Assembly (NCBI RefSeq): GCF_012516395.1
Contig: NZ_CP051206.1
Location: 2,338,501-2,402,500 of the forward strand
Direction: 5' to 3'
DNA from: Dolichospermum flos-aquae CCAP 1403/13F
Lineage (GTDB): Bacteria > Cyanobacteriota > Cyanobacteriia > Cyanobacteriales > Nostocaceae
Length of the DNA stretch: 64,000 nucleotides
In this document: one piece after another, positions 26,093 through 35,337 of the stretch
How the letters are laid out: each line of letters starts with the position of its first letter
Position numbering within the stretch: the first letter of the stretch is position 1
Made by a program: the position numbers and the translations under genes
Notes under the pieces: model-generated
What the model saw: only the letters and a program-made list of their open reading frames with translations
Databases searched by the model: none
Told to the model about the DNA's origin: nothing

Positions 26093-26653
26093 TGAGGCGG
26101 TTGTAAGGAATAATCCAAAATGTAATCTAAATTTATTTTTAATATATCGAATGCCCCTTTTTAAAACTCTCTCAAAATATCGCAAATAAATATTAGTAAT
26201 CTGGCAATAAACTCAATTTATCTCTTTTATGAAAGTTGCCACATAAGCTCATAGAAAATACATTATTTGATCAATTTGACAAAAGAAACTCAACAATCAA
26301 TTATATGATACTGTTGGGTTTCGCTTTTGAATGATACTGTTTTTTTCGGGCTACGCATCTTTGAAAAATATCTTTTTCTTGACTGAGCTTTAAACTGGTG
26401 AAACTTGAGTTTCTTATCTGTTCCCTGTTCCCTATTCCCTGTTCCCTTTTTTGTAATGTAAATTTTGGAAAATTTAGATGTGTTCCTTGATGCTGAAAAA
26501 ATAGCAAGTAAACCAGTTAAATTAGTCAAGATGCTAGTGGCTGTAAAAGCAGTCAAACTCCTATTCAACGTAAGTTCATTGAATAAGAAAGTTGTAGAAT
26601 GAACAAATAACTCATCATTTGTTCAATTATTAATTAATATTCATCAATACACT
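26093..26653. other. Gene-free region with short repeats
   Basis: No convincing gene is seen. The stretch has AT-rich sequence, a CAACAATC…TGTTGGGTTTCG repeat fragment near 26291, tandem TGTTCCC/TATTCCC heptads near 26420-26450, and an AT-rich upstream region for the J-domain gene. Confidence 0.45.
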
Positions 26654-27328
26654 ATGACGAGCAGCGAACTGGAGCGGTACTACAGAATTTTAGAATTAGA
26701 GTTAGGGGCCACACTTGAAGAAATCAACCAGGCTTATAAAGATTTAGTGTTTGTTTGGCACCCGGACCGCCTCCCCAAAGACAACCTGCGCTTACAAAAC
26801 AAGGCACATGAGAAGCTGAAATTATTTAATGAAGCTCGTGATAAATTGCGCTCTTTCCGGAATAAACAGCCCACTCCCTCCTATTCTCCACCACCTCAAG
26901 CCGATAAACCATCATCTACATACTCTTACTCACCACAAAAAACCTATCAACAACCACAGGCAAATTCAGATTTAAGTGGTAAAGATTTTAGCCGCGCTAA
27001 TTTGAGTAATCGGGATTTATCAGGAAGAAACTTGAGTTATGCAAATTTAAGCGGTTCTAATCTCAGTGATACTTTTATGCACAAGGTGATTCTCAGAGGT
27101 GCGGATTTGTCAGAAGCCAATTTATTTAGAGCTAACTTACTGTTAGCAGATTTAAGAGATGCCAATTTACGCTCGGCTAATTTGATTGGTGCGGATCTTA
27201 GCGGTGCTGACTTGCGGGGTGCTGACTTGACAGGGGCGAGAATTCGTTCAGGCGATCGCCTGCTGGTAAAATTAATTGGTGCTAAATTAACTGGAGCAAT
27301 CATGCCAGATGGTATAATTCATAACTAA
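26654..27328 (+). CDS. J-domain and pentapeptide-repeat fusion protein
   Basis: This 224-residue protein has a J domain at residues 5-70 (YYRILELELGATLEEINQAY, then VWHPDRLPKD with the HPD that stimulates Hsp70). A Pro/Ser/Gln-rich linker covers about 75-105. From about 108 to the end it has A(D/N)LXX pentapeptide repeats (DFSRANLSNRDLSGRNLSY and so on), which fold into a right-handed quadrilateral helix. It may tether a DnaK chaperone to a partner bound by the repeats. Such fusions are a cyanobacterial habit. The C-terminus has the broken repeat GDRLLVKLIGAKLTGAIMPD. Confidence 0.88.
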   Translation: MTSSELERYYRILELELGATLEEINQAYKDLVFVWHPDRLPKDNLRLQNKAHEKLKLFNEARDKLRSFRNKQPTPSYSPPPQADKPSSTYSYSPQKTYQQPQANSDLSGKDFSRANLSNRDLSGRNLSYANLSGSNLSDTFMHKVILRGADLSEANLFRANLLLADLRDANLRSANLIGADLSGADLRGADLTGARIRSGDRLLVKLIGAKLTGAIMPDGIIHN

Positions 27329-27679
27329 AAACGACTTGAGAGGATAAAAAGTAAAAAAGTAAGTTAAAATTACTTACAAACTAAATCACCAGTGAGTAAC
27401 AGTTCCTAGCCACTGAAATTAATAATATAGCCATACTCCATAATATGTGAGAGAATCTATTTCCTGCTGCTTGAGTGCATCAGTCAAGTTTAAATAGAAA
27501 ATAGGGCTGCTATATTCACAAAATTTAATTATCAATATGGCTTCCTGCTCCCGTTATACATCTGAATAGATAGGAAAATTTAAAGTTAGACTAATACTTA
27601 TTAGCCAAAAGCTTCTGGATTCCTGTACTATTGATGATTGACTGGTAATTGTTAAAAATAAATTATTTTAGTTCTATTA
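27329..27679. other. Intergenic region, nothing recognised
   Basis: This is AT-rich sequence between the pentapeptide gene and the SDR gene. No frame, hairpin or repeat stands out. Confidence 0.4.
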
Positions 27680-28510
27680 ATGATCATGAACATTGCAATT
27701 ATTGGCTGTGGTTATGTCGGTTGTGCCGTTAGCAAATATTGGCAGTCAAATAGTAATTTTATGCTGACGGCAACTACCACTAATCCCCAAAGGATATCTA
27801 CTTTAGAAGCAGTAGCACAAAGGGTTATTGTCACTTCAGGTAATGATCTAGAAAGCTTGAAAGCTGTATTAAAAAATCAAGAAGTTATCTTATTAAGTGT
27901 CGGCGCAAAAACCGCTGATTCTTATGAAGAAACTTATGTAAACACTGCCAAAAATCTAGTTTCTCTCCTCCCCCAATTTCCTAATATTCACCAAGTAATA
28001 TATACAGGTAGTTATTCAATTTATGGAGATAGAAACGGTGTATGGGTAGACGAAGAAAGCCCACCAGCACCAGCTAATCGCAATTCTCAACTACTGCGAA
28101 AAACAGAAGATATATTATTAACAGCAAATAATGACAATACCCGCGTTTGTATTTTACGTTTAGGAGGTATTTATGGACCCGGTAGAGAACTGGTAAAACT
28201 ATTTAGTAGAGCGTCAGGAACAACCCGTCCTGGTAATGGGGAAGATATCAGCAATTGGATTCATCTTGATGACATTGTTAGTACAATAGAATTTGCTCGT
28301 GAGCAGCGCCTACAAGGTATTTATAATCTTGTAGATGATAGTCATCTCACAAATAAAGAATTACTTAATAATGTGATGACAAAAAATAATTTACCTAATG
28401 TTATTTGGGATGCAGATAATAAAAATACCCGCCCATATAATGCCTGGGTGTCCAATCAAAAACTGAAAGATGCTGGATATCAATTCATTCATCCTCACAT
28501 GATTTTTTAG
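27680..28510 (+). CDS. NAD(P)-dependent epimerase/dehydratase family protein (SDR)
   Basis: This 276-residue extended-SDR-like protein has the nucleotide motif IAIIGCGYVGCAV at the N-terminus, an active-site-like YTGSYSIYGDRNGVWVDEES (Ser-Tyr region without the full YxxxK), and LRLGGIYGPGRELVKLFSR. It resembles the YeeZ group of sugar-epimerase-like oxidoreductases; the substrate is unknown. Two starts are possible, ATG 27680 and ATG 27686 (MNIAIIG), neither with a clear ribosome site. The alpha/beta-hydrolase gene follows 21 bp downstream and is likely co-transcribed. Confidence 0.85.
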   Translation: MIMNIAIIGCGYVGCAVSKYWQSNSNFMLTATTTNPQRISTLEAVAQRVIVTSGNDLESLKAVLKNQEVILLSVGAKTADSYEETYVNTAKNLVSLLPQFPNIHQVIYTGSYSIYGDRNGVWVDEESPPAPANRNSQLLRKTEDILLTANNDNTRVCILRLGGIYGPGRELVKLFSRASGTTRPGNGEDISNWIHLDDIVSTIEFAREQRLQGIYNLVDDSHLTNKELLNNVMTKNNLPNVIWDADNKNTRPYNAWVSNQKLKDAGYQFIHPHMIF

Positions 28511-28531
28511 TTACTATTAAAAATTGCCATC

Positions 28532-29452
28532 ATGTCATCATCTACAATCAGCAACTCCACAGCATCTCCAACCCAGTATTATAGTTGGCAAAACTACCGC
28601 TGTGCTTATGAAATTCATCAACCTCTCAATTCTACTGCTTCAGGTATTCCCTTACTTTTAATTCATCCTATCGGAGTAGGATTATCACGGCAATTTTGGC
28701 AGCGATTTTGCCGAGAATGGTATGATAAAAAGCACCAAAATCTTATTTATAATCCCGACTTATTGGGATGTGGTGAAAGTGATATGCCAGCTTTAGCGCA
28801 TACACCAATTAACTGGGCAAAACAGTTAGAACACTTCTTGCAAACTGTGGTTAAACAACCCGTTATTATCGTAGTCCAAGGAGCTTTATTACCAGTTGCC
28901 ATTGAATTAGTGAAACTGGAAAAAGACTTAATTGCTGGGTTAGTATTATCTGATCCTACATCTCGTCCAGTTATTACTAAAAATGCCCCCAAATGGCAAC
29001 AGAACTTACTTTGGAGCATTTTTACATCTCCCATAGGTAATGCTTTTTTCCGCTATGCCCGTACCCGCAAATTTTTATATTCTTTCTCTGTTGAAAAATT
29101 GTTTGCTGTTAGTGAAAACGTTGATGATGAATGGCTAAATACTCTCATAGCAGATGCCAAAAATATGCGAGGGCGTTATGCTGTATTTGCTTTTTTAGCG
29201 AGATTTTGGCAAAGAGATTACAGTAGTGATATTGCCTCAATTCCGCACCGGACATTATTGGTTGTCGGAGAACAAGCTCGCGGTATTAGTAAAGAAAGTA
29301 AACCAGAAGCTCCCGACGAACGATTAGCATATTATCTGAATTGCTTACCTCAAAGTCAGGGAGTAGAAATCATTGGCAAAAATGTCATGCCCTATGAATA
29401 TACTCAGGCATTTGTTGAGGCAGTATCTCCATTTATAGCTGATATTTCCTGA
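28532..29452 (+). CDS. Alpha/beta-hydrolase-fold protein lacking the nucleophile serine
   Basis: This 306-residue protein has an alpha/beta-hydrolase core: oxyanion segment PLLLIHPIGVGLSRQFW, then YNPDLLGCGESDMP, and the strand-turn-helix VIIVVQGALLPVAIELV where the nucleophile elbow should be. The usual G-x-S-x-G is V-Q-G-A-L here, so the Ser is replaced by Gln. Late strands (RTLLVVGEQARGIS) are present. It may be a non-catalytic homologue or use another residue. It is downstream of the SDR gene in the same direction. Confidence 0.8.
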   Translation: MSSSTISNSTASPTQYYSWQNYRCAYEIHQPLNSTASGIPLLLIHPIGVGLSRQFWQRFCREWYDKKHQNLIYNPDLLGCGESDMPALAHTPINWAKQLEHFLQTVVKQPVIIVVQGALLPVAIELVKLEKDLIAGLVLSDPTSRPVITKNAPKWQQNLLWSIFTSPIGNAFFRYARTRKFLYSFSVEKLFAVSENVDDEWLNTLIADAKNMRGRYAVFAFLARFWQRDYSSDIASIPHRTLLVVGEQARGISKESKPEAPDERLAYYLNCLPQSQGVEIIGKNVMPYEYTQAFVEAVSPFIADIS

Positions 29453-29550
29453 TAATCTAAGATGAGATTTTTAACTTACCTTTGGGGGTTAAAGTCCCCT
29501 GCTTCTACAAGCAGCGGGTTTTGCGTCGGGGTAAAATCCCCGTTGCAAAA

Positions 29551-29583
29551 CGTAATTCTAAATTCTAAATTCTAAATTCTGCA
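29551..29583. repeat. AATTCTA heptad repeats
   Basis: Four or so tandem copies of AATTCTA lie just after the alpha/beta-hydrolase gene. They are the same class of 7-bp repeats as at 8582-8709. Confidence 0.8.
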
Positions 29584-29613
29584 TTCTTTTAATTGCCACT
29601 GCTATTTGAAATT

Positions 29614-30507
29614 TCATGATTTATGCACAGTAGGAGTTAAGCTGATTAAATCATCAATATTCCGTTTCATTGTTATGCAAATTGCGTCTAAAGGTAAGTC
29701 ATTTTCATCATAACCAAAGGGATTTTCTATTTCTAAACCAATGGCTTCAATACCTAATAACGTAAAGCTAACCAAAGCAGAAATTAACCCAGTCCACCAG
29801 CCAAGACTCTGAACTATTTGAAATGGCAAGAGGAAGCAATACAGTAATAATAATTGTTTAAGGTGAATAGCATAAGCTAGAGGCATTGGTGTTCTTAAAA
29901 TTCGTTCACAAGAACCTAAATTATCTACCAAGATATTTAATAATTCCTGTAGAGATGTCAATTGATAACTATTAATGCAATGACGATTGTATTGCTGTTG
30001 TAAATAATCGCTAATCCAAAAAGCTACTTCTAAAGGAGGATTATTCATAATCTTTAATTTTATATAGTAAGAGTCTGGCATTAATTCTTCTAAATCATTA
30101 TTGATAGGCTCACCTCGTAAATGTAGTTTTGTCGCTACGCCAAAAGCCACAAGTAAGTTTAAGGCATCAATTTTATTATTTTTATCCTCCGGTTCTTTTT
30201 CATCAATAGATACCCATATTTGTCTGGCTAAATTACGGGTAGTATTGACTATTGCCCCCCAGCATTTTCTCCCTTCCCAAAAGCGATCATAAGCTGTATT
30301 CGTGCGAAATACTAATAATAAACCTAAAACAATACTGGGAATAACAGTCCCTAAAATTGGCTGAGAAACGGGAATTTGAAGATGATAAAGTAGAGAAATT
30401 AAAACTCCAAAAGCACCACATAACAGCACCTGTTTGTAGATAGCAGCAATGACTGAACCTTTAATTTGTAGAGCGGTTTCAAACCATTGCGGTTTTTTCT
30501 GTACCAT
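29614..30507 (-). CDS. Bestrophin-like anion channel (UPF0187)
   Basis: This 297-residue membrane protein has the family landmarks FGVLISLLYHLQ, PSIVLGLLLVFRTNTAYDRF, WEGRKCWGAIVNTTRNLARQ, a central helical region, and a C-terminal GIEAIGLEIENPFGYDENDL. That last motif matches the acidic Ca2+-clasp-like segment of bestrophins. Cyanobacterial and plant members conduct anions across thylakoid or plasma membranes. The start is set at ATG 30507, which has GAGAG upstream; a longer frame to TTG 30540 would begin inside a MITE edge. Confidence 0.85.
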   Translation of the reverse strand: MVQKKPQWFETALQIKGSVIAAIYKQVLLCGAFGVLISLLYHLQIPVSQPILGTVIPSIVLGLLLVFRTNTAYDRFWEGRKCWGAIVNTTRNLARQIWVSIDEKEPEDKNNKIDALNLLVAFGVATKLHLRGEPINNDLEELMPDSYYIKLKIMNNPPLEVAFWISDYLQQQYNRHCINSYQLTSLQELLNILVDNLGSCERILRTPMPLAYAIHLKQLLLLYCFLLPFQIVQSLGWWTGLISALVSFTLLGIEAIGLEIENPFGYDENDLPLDAICITMKRNIDDLISLTPTVHKS

Positions 30508-30539
30508 AAAACTCTCTGATATATTCAATATGAAATCCA

Positions 30540-30665
30540 AGTAGGTGGGCGGAGGAAAATCAAAATATATTTCGTTTTGGGGAATGGCTAAAACTCAACC
30601 ACAATAACGCATAGAGGCAAATTTACATATTGTTACAAGTTTTGTTTATCTCCCGTCCACTTACT
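30540..30665. mobile_element. MITE, 126 bp (family copy 4)
   Basis: The ends AGTAGGTGGGCGG and CCGTCCACTTACT are inverted repeats. Inner sequence ATTTACATATTGTTACAAG matches copy 1 (ATTTACATTTCGTTACATA). TA follows the right end; the left flank is CA, so one duplication base has changed. It lies 33 bp upstream of the bestrophin start, so it now forms its promoter region. Confidence 0.75.
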
Positions 30666-30748
30666 TAATATACAGGCAATTGTTACACCTACAAATACCT
30701 AATTAACGTTTCAAAATACCTGGCGACAAAAGCACCGCCAGGATAATA

Positions 30749-31591
30749 TTAATGACCAGCTTCTTGAATTAAACTATCCAACTCTTGCTGCATTTTGCTT
30801 TTGACTAATTCATAGCATTCGTTCACATAAATGCGATCGCTTGCGGCTTCTTTTCCATACCTTGCAAACACAATCGGGGGACAAACCCTAGTATAGATAG
30901 GCACGGGCAAAGGAATATTCGGCCAAGGTCCAAAAGCCAATCCCCAAGGTAATCCCAGATAAACAGGAAACACCAAAGGATCTATCCCAAACAGCCAAGG
31001 CATCCCCATTTTATGAAATTGCTGCATAATTTCATATATGTCAGCCAAGACAATCAGAGTATCATGTGATCCCCAGGAAATTGCTGGTATAATCGGGACA
31101 TTTTCCCGGAGTGCCAACTTAATAAACCCCTTCCGTTGGGCAAAATAAATTTTATCCCGCATTGCATGAGGTCGAAACACATCCTCAGCGCCACCAGGAT
31201 AGACTAAGACACTAGCGCCAGCCCGCAAAGCCTTGTAAGCCATTTTCGGATGCGCTCTCACTGCACCAGCCTTCATCGCCATTTCCGCCGCCGGTGGCAA
31301 CACATCCCAAACTTTAGGGTGCATCAAACCATAAATCGGTCTTTTCACACTAAAGCGACGCAACCAATCATATAACATCATGGATGTGTCCGGAGAAGCC
31401 AGTCCGCCATTATGAGAACCGACAATCAGAATTTTTTCATCTGGGACATTTTCCCAGCCACTGGTTTGGACTCGAAAATAGAAGTTATATAACAAGCCTA
31501 GTATAGGCATCATAGACTCGATGAACTTTGGATCTCGTTGATCCAAAGACCACCCTGTGTTAGTGTTTTGAGGATGTTTTAGTTTGAACAT
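30749..31591 (-). CDS. Glycerolipid/DGAT2-like acyltransferase
   Basis: This 280-residue protein has an acyltransferase fold: ILIVGSHNGGLASPDTSMM with the catalytic-type His, KAGAVRAHPKMAYKALRAGA, VLVYPGGAEDVFRP (the glycerol-phosphate-site-like PGG segment) and KLALRENVPIIPAISWG. The HNGG…D arrangement is closer to DGAT2-type enzymes than to the NHx4D of PlsC. Synechocystis slr2103 is a cyanobacterial DGAT2-like acyltransferase reported to acylate plastoquinol, so a neutral-lipid or quinol role is possible. It starts at ATG 31591 and is monocistronic. Confidence 0.82.
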   Translation of the reverse strand: MFKLKHPQNTNTGWSLDQRDPKFIESMMPILGLLYNFYFRVQTSGWENVPDEKILIVGSHNGGLASPDTSMMLYDWLRRFSVKRPIYGLMHPKVWDVLPPAAEMAMKAGAVRAHPKMAYKALRAGASVLVYPGGAEDVFRPHAMRDKIYFAQRKGFIKLALRENVPIIPAISWGSHDTLIVLADIYEIMQQFHKMGMPWLFGIDPLVFPVYLGLPWGLAFGPWPNIPLPVPIYTRVCPPIVFARYGKEAASDRIYVNECYELVKSKMQQELDSLIQEAGH

Positions 31592-31994
31592 CAGGAAATT
31601 TTATACGGATGGAACAACCCGTTGTTTTTCAGTTTTATCAAGCCTAACGCAAGCCTAACGCAATCCTTCCATTCTTTCCCGCACTCTGAAGCAGTAATTC
31701 AGATATAAGTAGTCGTGCAAAATAAATTTCAGATTGAGGAGAGGGAACAGGAAAGGAATACAGAGATTTCTGTTTATGAAAAAAATATGCAATTAATTTT
31801 GTTCAGTTACTTGCATGATACTTTTTAGGCATCCTCTCCGCCTCCAAATATTCTTAATTTAGTCAATTACAGCCTTAGTTTTGAAAATATCCCATAGGAA
31901 CTCCATCTGATTGCCTTCGTCTTGAGAATATAGACTATTCAAGATTACTATATTCATAAATTGCGTTATCAACATTTAAGGTCATAGAAATAAC
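31592..31994. other. Intergenic region between divergent genes
   Basis: No gene is seen. It contains the short duplication AAGCCTAACGCAAGCCTAAC near 31640 and AT-rich sequence. It should carry the promoters of the acyltransferase (minus) and the secreted protein (plus). Confidence 0.4.
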
Positions 31995-32435
31995 ATGAAA
32001 ACTTTCAGGATATTTACAGTTGTTCCCGTCGGGTTAACCATGAGTTTATTGCTGACTCAGTCCAGTTTTGCCCAACCCCCACAACCCCCAACTACTAAAA
32101 TTAAAAATCCTCTTGATATAGACCCCATAACTTTAACTGGTATCTCTGGAGGACAGGCAAAAACCGATTGCGGGTATACTTCCACTACACCCAGTCAAGT
32201 GATTGAAGTGACAGAGCCACTACCTTATCTACAGTTAACAGTAGAGGCTGAAGGACAGCCAACACTATTGGTTGAGGGACCAGGAGGGCGCTTCTGTGTA
32301 CTCAGTAATGATGATATTGCGAGTAAACCAAAACATTCTGGCTACTGGACAGTAGGCAAATACTCAGTGTATGTGGGTGAATTGTCGAAACAAAAGTACA
32401 ATTATACCATTTCCATTTCACAACACCAAAAATAG
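31995..32435 (+). CDS. Small secreted protein of unknown function
   Basis: This 146-residue protein has a signal peptide ending LLLTQSSFAQ and a Pro-rich mature start (PPQPPTT). The rest is a beta-rich domain with two Cys (TDCGYTSTTPSQVIEV, GGRFCVLSND) that could form one disulfide, ending KYSVYVGELSKQKYNYTISI. I do not recognise it with confidence. It is 138 bp upstream of psbV on the same strand. Confidence 0.7.
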   Translation: MKTFRIFTVVPVGLTMSLLLTQSSFAQPPQPPTTKIKNPLDIDPITLTGISGGQAKTDCGYTSTTPSQVIEVTEPLPYLQLTVEAEGQPTLLVEGPGGRFCVLSNDDIASKPKHSGYWTVGKYSVYVGELSKQKYNYTISISQHQK

Positions 32436-32573
32436 CGATTTTAGCTTTGTCTCCCCAATCCTATCCAGAAATTTAGATTTTGAGAGTCTAACATATCGTA
32501 TTTTTGGCAACAAATTGGACTCCTAACATGATATTGGTATTACAGTGACTCAATAAAATCTTTGAGGGGAAAT

Positions 32574-33065
32574 ATGTTTAAAAGACTAATTGGTGTTGTT
32601 GTTGCTACTATTTTGCTGACATTACAGATGGTTGTCGGTACTGCAACAGCAATGCAACTAGATGAAGCTATCCGTACGGTGCCATTAAATGATCAAGGTG
32701 ATACCGTCGTTCTCAGTTTAAAACAAGTCAAAGAAGGCAAAAGACTCTTTAATTTTGCTTGCGCTCAATGCCATGCTGGTGGTGTAACTAAGACTAACCA
32801 AAACGTGGGACTTGACCCAGAAGCTTTGGCAGGAGCTTTACCTAAACGCAATAATATTGTAGGTTTGGTGGACTATATCAAAAATCCCACTACCTATGAT
32901 GGTGAAACCGAGATTTCTGAAATCCACCCCAGTATCAAGAGTGCGGATATTTTCCCACAAATGCGAAATCTGACGGAAGATGACTTGGTGGCTATCTCTG
33001 GACATATTCTCCTCCAACCAAAAGTTGTTGGGGCTAAATGGGGTGGCGGTAAAATTTATTACTAA
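32574..33065 (+). CDS. psbV: Cytochrome c550 of photosystem II
   Basis: This 163-residue preprotein starts at ATG 32574, with GAGGGG just upstream; an upstream in-frame TTG is not needed. A signal peptide (LIGVVVATILLTLQMVVGTA) targets it to the thylakoid lumen. The heme site is CAQCH, and the second axial His is in EIHPSIKSADIFP. PsbV is an extrinsic subunit that stabilises the manganese cluster of photosystem II. Conserved stretches such as NVGLDPEALAGALPKRNNI and the C-terminal GGGKIYY leave little doubt. Confidence 0.97.
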   Translation: MFKRLIGVVVATILLTLQMVVGTATAMQLDEAIRTVPLNDQGDTVVLSLKQVKEGKRLFNFACAQCHAGGVTKTNQNVGLDPEALAGALPKRNNIVGLVDYIKNPTTYDGETEISEIHPSIKSADIFPQMRNLTEDDLVAISGHILLQPKVVGAKWGGGKIYY

Positions 33066-33129
33066 ATTATTCCCGTAGGCTTGATTCTATAGGTAGGGGT
33101 AAAGCAAAAACTAAACCCCTACTACTTTA

Positions 33130-34281
33130 CTAATTTCTCAGTTGTACAGGCATAGCTAAATAGGTCATTTTCAAACCACCCAAAGGCGTGAAAATTACTG
33201 GAGTTAAACTTTGATTTAAGTGCATTTGAATTTCTGAAGATGGTAATTCCTTCAAACCTTCCATCAGATATTTGACATTAAAAGCAATGTCTATATCTTC
33301 TCCAGATATTTGGGCTGGCATTGATTCTGTACCACTACCAACATCTTGCGCTTCACAAGATAAAGTAATTTCTTGATTGGCATGATCAATACTGACTTTG
33401 ACAATATTATTTTTCTGATCTGCTAATACAGCAATTCGTTCCAAAGTGCTGATAAATTGCTTTCTTTCTAATGTGACTTGGCGTTCAAATTGCCGAGGAA
33501 TTAATTGCCGATAAGCGGGATATTGTCCTTCTAAAGTGCGGCTGGTTAAGCGTTGATTTTGCCAAGCAAAGACAACTTGCCCTTGATCAAGATAGACAGC
33601 TACAGTTTCTTCTGATGTGGAATTATGTCCCAACATCCGTTGTAGCTCTCGTAATGCTCTTGCAGGTACTGTCACCTCTACCTGTTCGCTTCCCTCCACA
33701 GGACGCTCATTAGTAGTTTCCAAAACTGCTAAACGGTGTCCGTCCGTGGCTGCAAATTCTAAAGTATCTTGTTTTAGGGTTAAATGTACACCTGTGAGGA
33801 CTTGCTTGGTTTCATCTGAACTGGTAGCAAATAAAGAACCTTTCAACCCTTCAATTAGTGCCGCTGTAGTGAGAGTAATTGCTTCGGCGTTTTCAATCAC
33901 GGGTAATTCGGGAAATTCTTCTGCACCCATAGCCCGCACTTGATAACGTCCACTTTTGGGTTTGAGAGTAACAATTATACCTTCTCCAGTATTATCTCCT
34001 GATTGGTCATCAAGGGTAATTTCCCCTTCTGGTAAGCGAGAGGTGATATCTACAAGCAGTTTGGCAGGGAGAGCAATTGTCCCACCTTCTAATACCTCAG
34101 CAGTAAAACTGGTACGGATACCTAAACTGAGGTCAAAGGCTGTTAAACTGACTTGATTAGTTTCGGCATCTGCTTGTAATAAAATATTGGCAAGGACAGG
34201 GTGAGTTGGTCTGGACGGGACTGCACGACTGACGAGGGAAAGATTGCTACTAAGATCACTTTGAGAACAGATTAATTTCAT
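33130..34281 (-). CDS. dnaN: DNA polymerase III beta subunit (sliding clamp)
   Basis: This 383-residue protein starts at ATG 34281 (MKLICSQSDL); the frame opens four codons earlier at a TTG. It has three tandem clamp domains, with family stretches SRAVPSRPTHPVLANILL, FELPVI-type EEFPELPVIENAEAI, ATDGHRLAVLETTNE and a C-terminal MTYLAMPVQLRN that follows the clamp consensus. It is the processivity clamp loaded by the complex that includes HolB (19.9 kb). The upstream gap carries short GGTAATTGTAATTGG repeats. Confidence 0.97.
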   Translation of the reverse strand: MKLICSQSDLSSNLSLVSRAVPSRPTHPVLANILLQADAETNQVSLTAFDLSLGIRTSFTAEVLEGGTIALPAKLLVDITSRLPEGEITLDDQSGDNTGEGIIVTLKPKSGRYQVRAMGAEEFPELPVIENAEAITLTTAALIEGLKGSLFATSSDETKQVLTGVHLTLKQDTLEFAATDGHRLAVLETTNERPVEGSEQVEVTVPARALRELQRMLGHNSTSEETVAVYLDQGQVVFAWQNQRLTSRTLEGQYPAYRQLIPRQFERQVTLERKQFISTLERIAVLADQKNNIVKVSIDHANQEITLSCEAQDVGSGTESMPAQISGEDIDIAFNVKYLMEGLKELPSSEIQMHLNQSLTPVIFTPLGGLKMTYLAMPVQLRN

Positions 34282-34375
34282 CTTTAAAATCAATAATCAG
34301 AGAATGGGTAATTGGTAATTGTAATTGGTAATGGGTAATCAGGTGATTAAGCGATTTCCCCATTACTTCGTAATC

Positions 34376-35110
34376 CTAACTGCTCAAAGCCTTGATAAAC
34401 CGTTGCAAACTCTTAAACACACTGGGTTTTCTCGTAGGTGTAGCGTCCGTAGTGTTTTCCCTTTGTCCCCCCATGAGAATCGCGTCTAATTCATCACCGG
34501 AGGGTTTTTTAGGGAGTTCGGCAACTTTTTGATATTCACCCGCTGTTTCTAGCCATACTTCCCATAGTCCAGGGTAGCAGCGGAAAAGGGCAGATTCATC
34601 ATCTACAGGACGGATATAGTAACAAGATTCGATGGTACTAATGAAGCGACGACGGGTTTCTCTGGCTGTGTAACCAATACCAACTACGCTGGAATCTTCT
34701 AGCCTGGGTGTTAACATGATGACGGGACGTTCCCCAATCAGTTCACACAACTTTTCTAATTGTGGGACTTCTACAGAGGTGGGAGCAATAAATAGGAAAA
34801 TTTCATCTTCTGGCTGAATTTTCGCTTCTAAAGATGCAGCCCTACCTGTACCAATATCGGAAATTTGGAATTGGGCATCTGTCCAATCACGACGGGCTAA
34901 TGCAGCCGCACCAGCATCAGCAAAGAAGACTTTGAGACGGGATTCATATTCAGTGAACAGGGGAAGAAACTGTTCTGCAACTGTCATGAATTTGAGTTCT
35001 GGAAATAATAACTCAACTTGAATCCGAGTCATACCATCAGCTAAAGCTGATTTTACCGCTTCAGTTGATTGAGCGATCGCATCTTCTAAGGTTTTGGGTA
35101 GTTCAGCCAT
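34376..35110 (-). CDS. DUF1995-family protein
   Basis: This 244-residue protein begins LPKTLEDAIAQSTEAVKSAL, then IQVELLFPELKFMTVAEQFL and LFIAPTSVEVPQLEKLCELI. These match the DUF1995 family shared by cyanobacteria and chloroplasts (related to plant LPA3-like photosystem assembly proteins). The C-terminus has SCYYIRPVDDESALFRCYPG and a basic tail. A thylakoid-biogenesis role is possible but not shown. It starts at ATG 35110 and lies 95 bp upstream of dnaN on the same strand. Confidence 0.8.
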   Translation of the reverse strand: MAELPKTLEDAIAQSTEAVKSALADGMTRIQVELLFPELKFMTVAEQFLPLFTEYESRLKVFFADAGAAALARRDWTDAQFQISDIGTGRAASLEAKIQPEDEIFLFIAPTSVEVPQLEKLCELIGERPVIMLTPRLEDSSVVGIGYTARETRRRFISTIESCYYIRPVDDESALFRCYPGLWEVWLETAGEYQKVAELPKKPSGDELDAILMGGQRENTTDATPTRKPSVFKSLQRFIKALSS

Positions 35111-35337
35111 AGTTTACAAAGTGTTTCAAAAAAGCAGGGAACAGGGTTGAACGTGATTTGGTATCTAAGTTTTATTAACACTATATGTTTTTATCAAACT
35201 GACAACCACTATATATAATTCTCTCACTAAGTAGCCATCATGAACTCTTTAACTAAGACTGTGTGCTATCATATACAATGAAGGATGTGTCGTAAGATTC
35301 AAAATATCCATTCTAAACCCACTTGTAAATTGAAACT

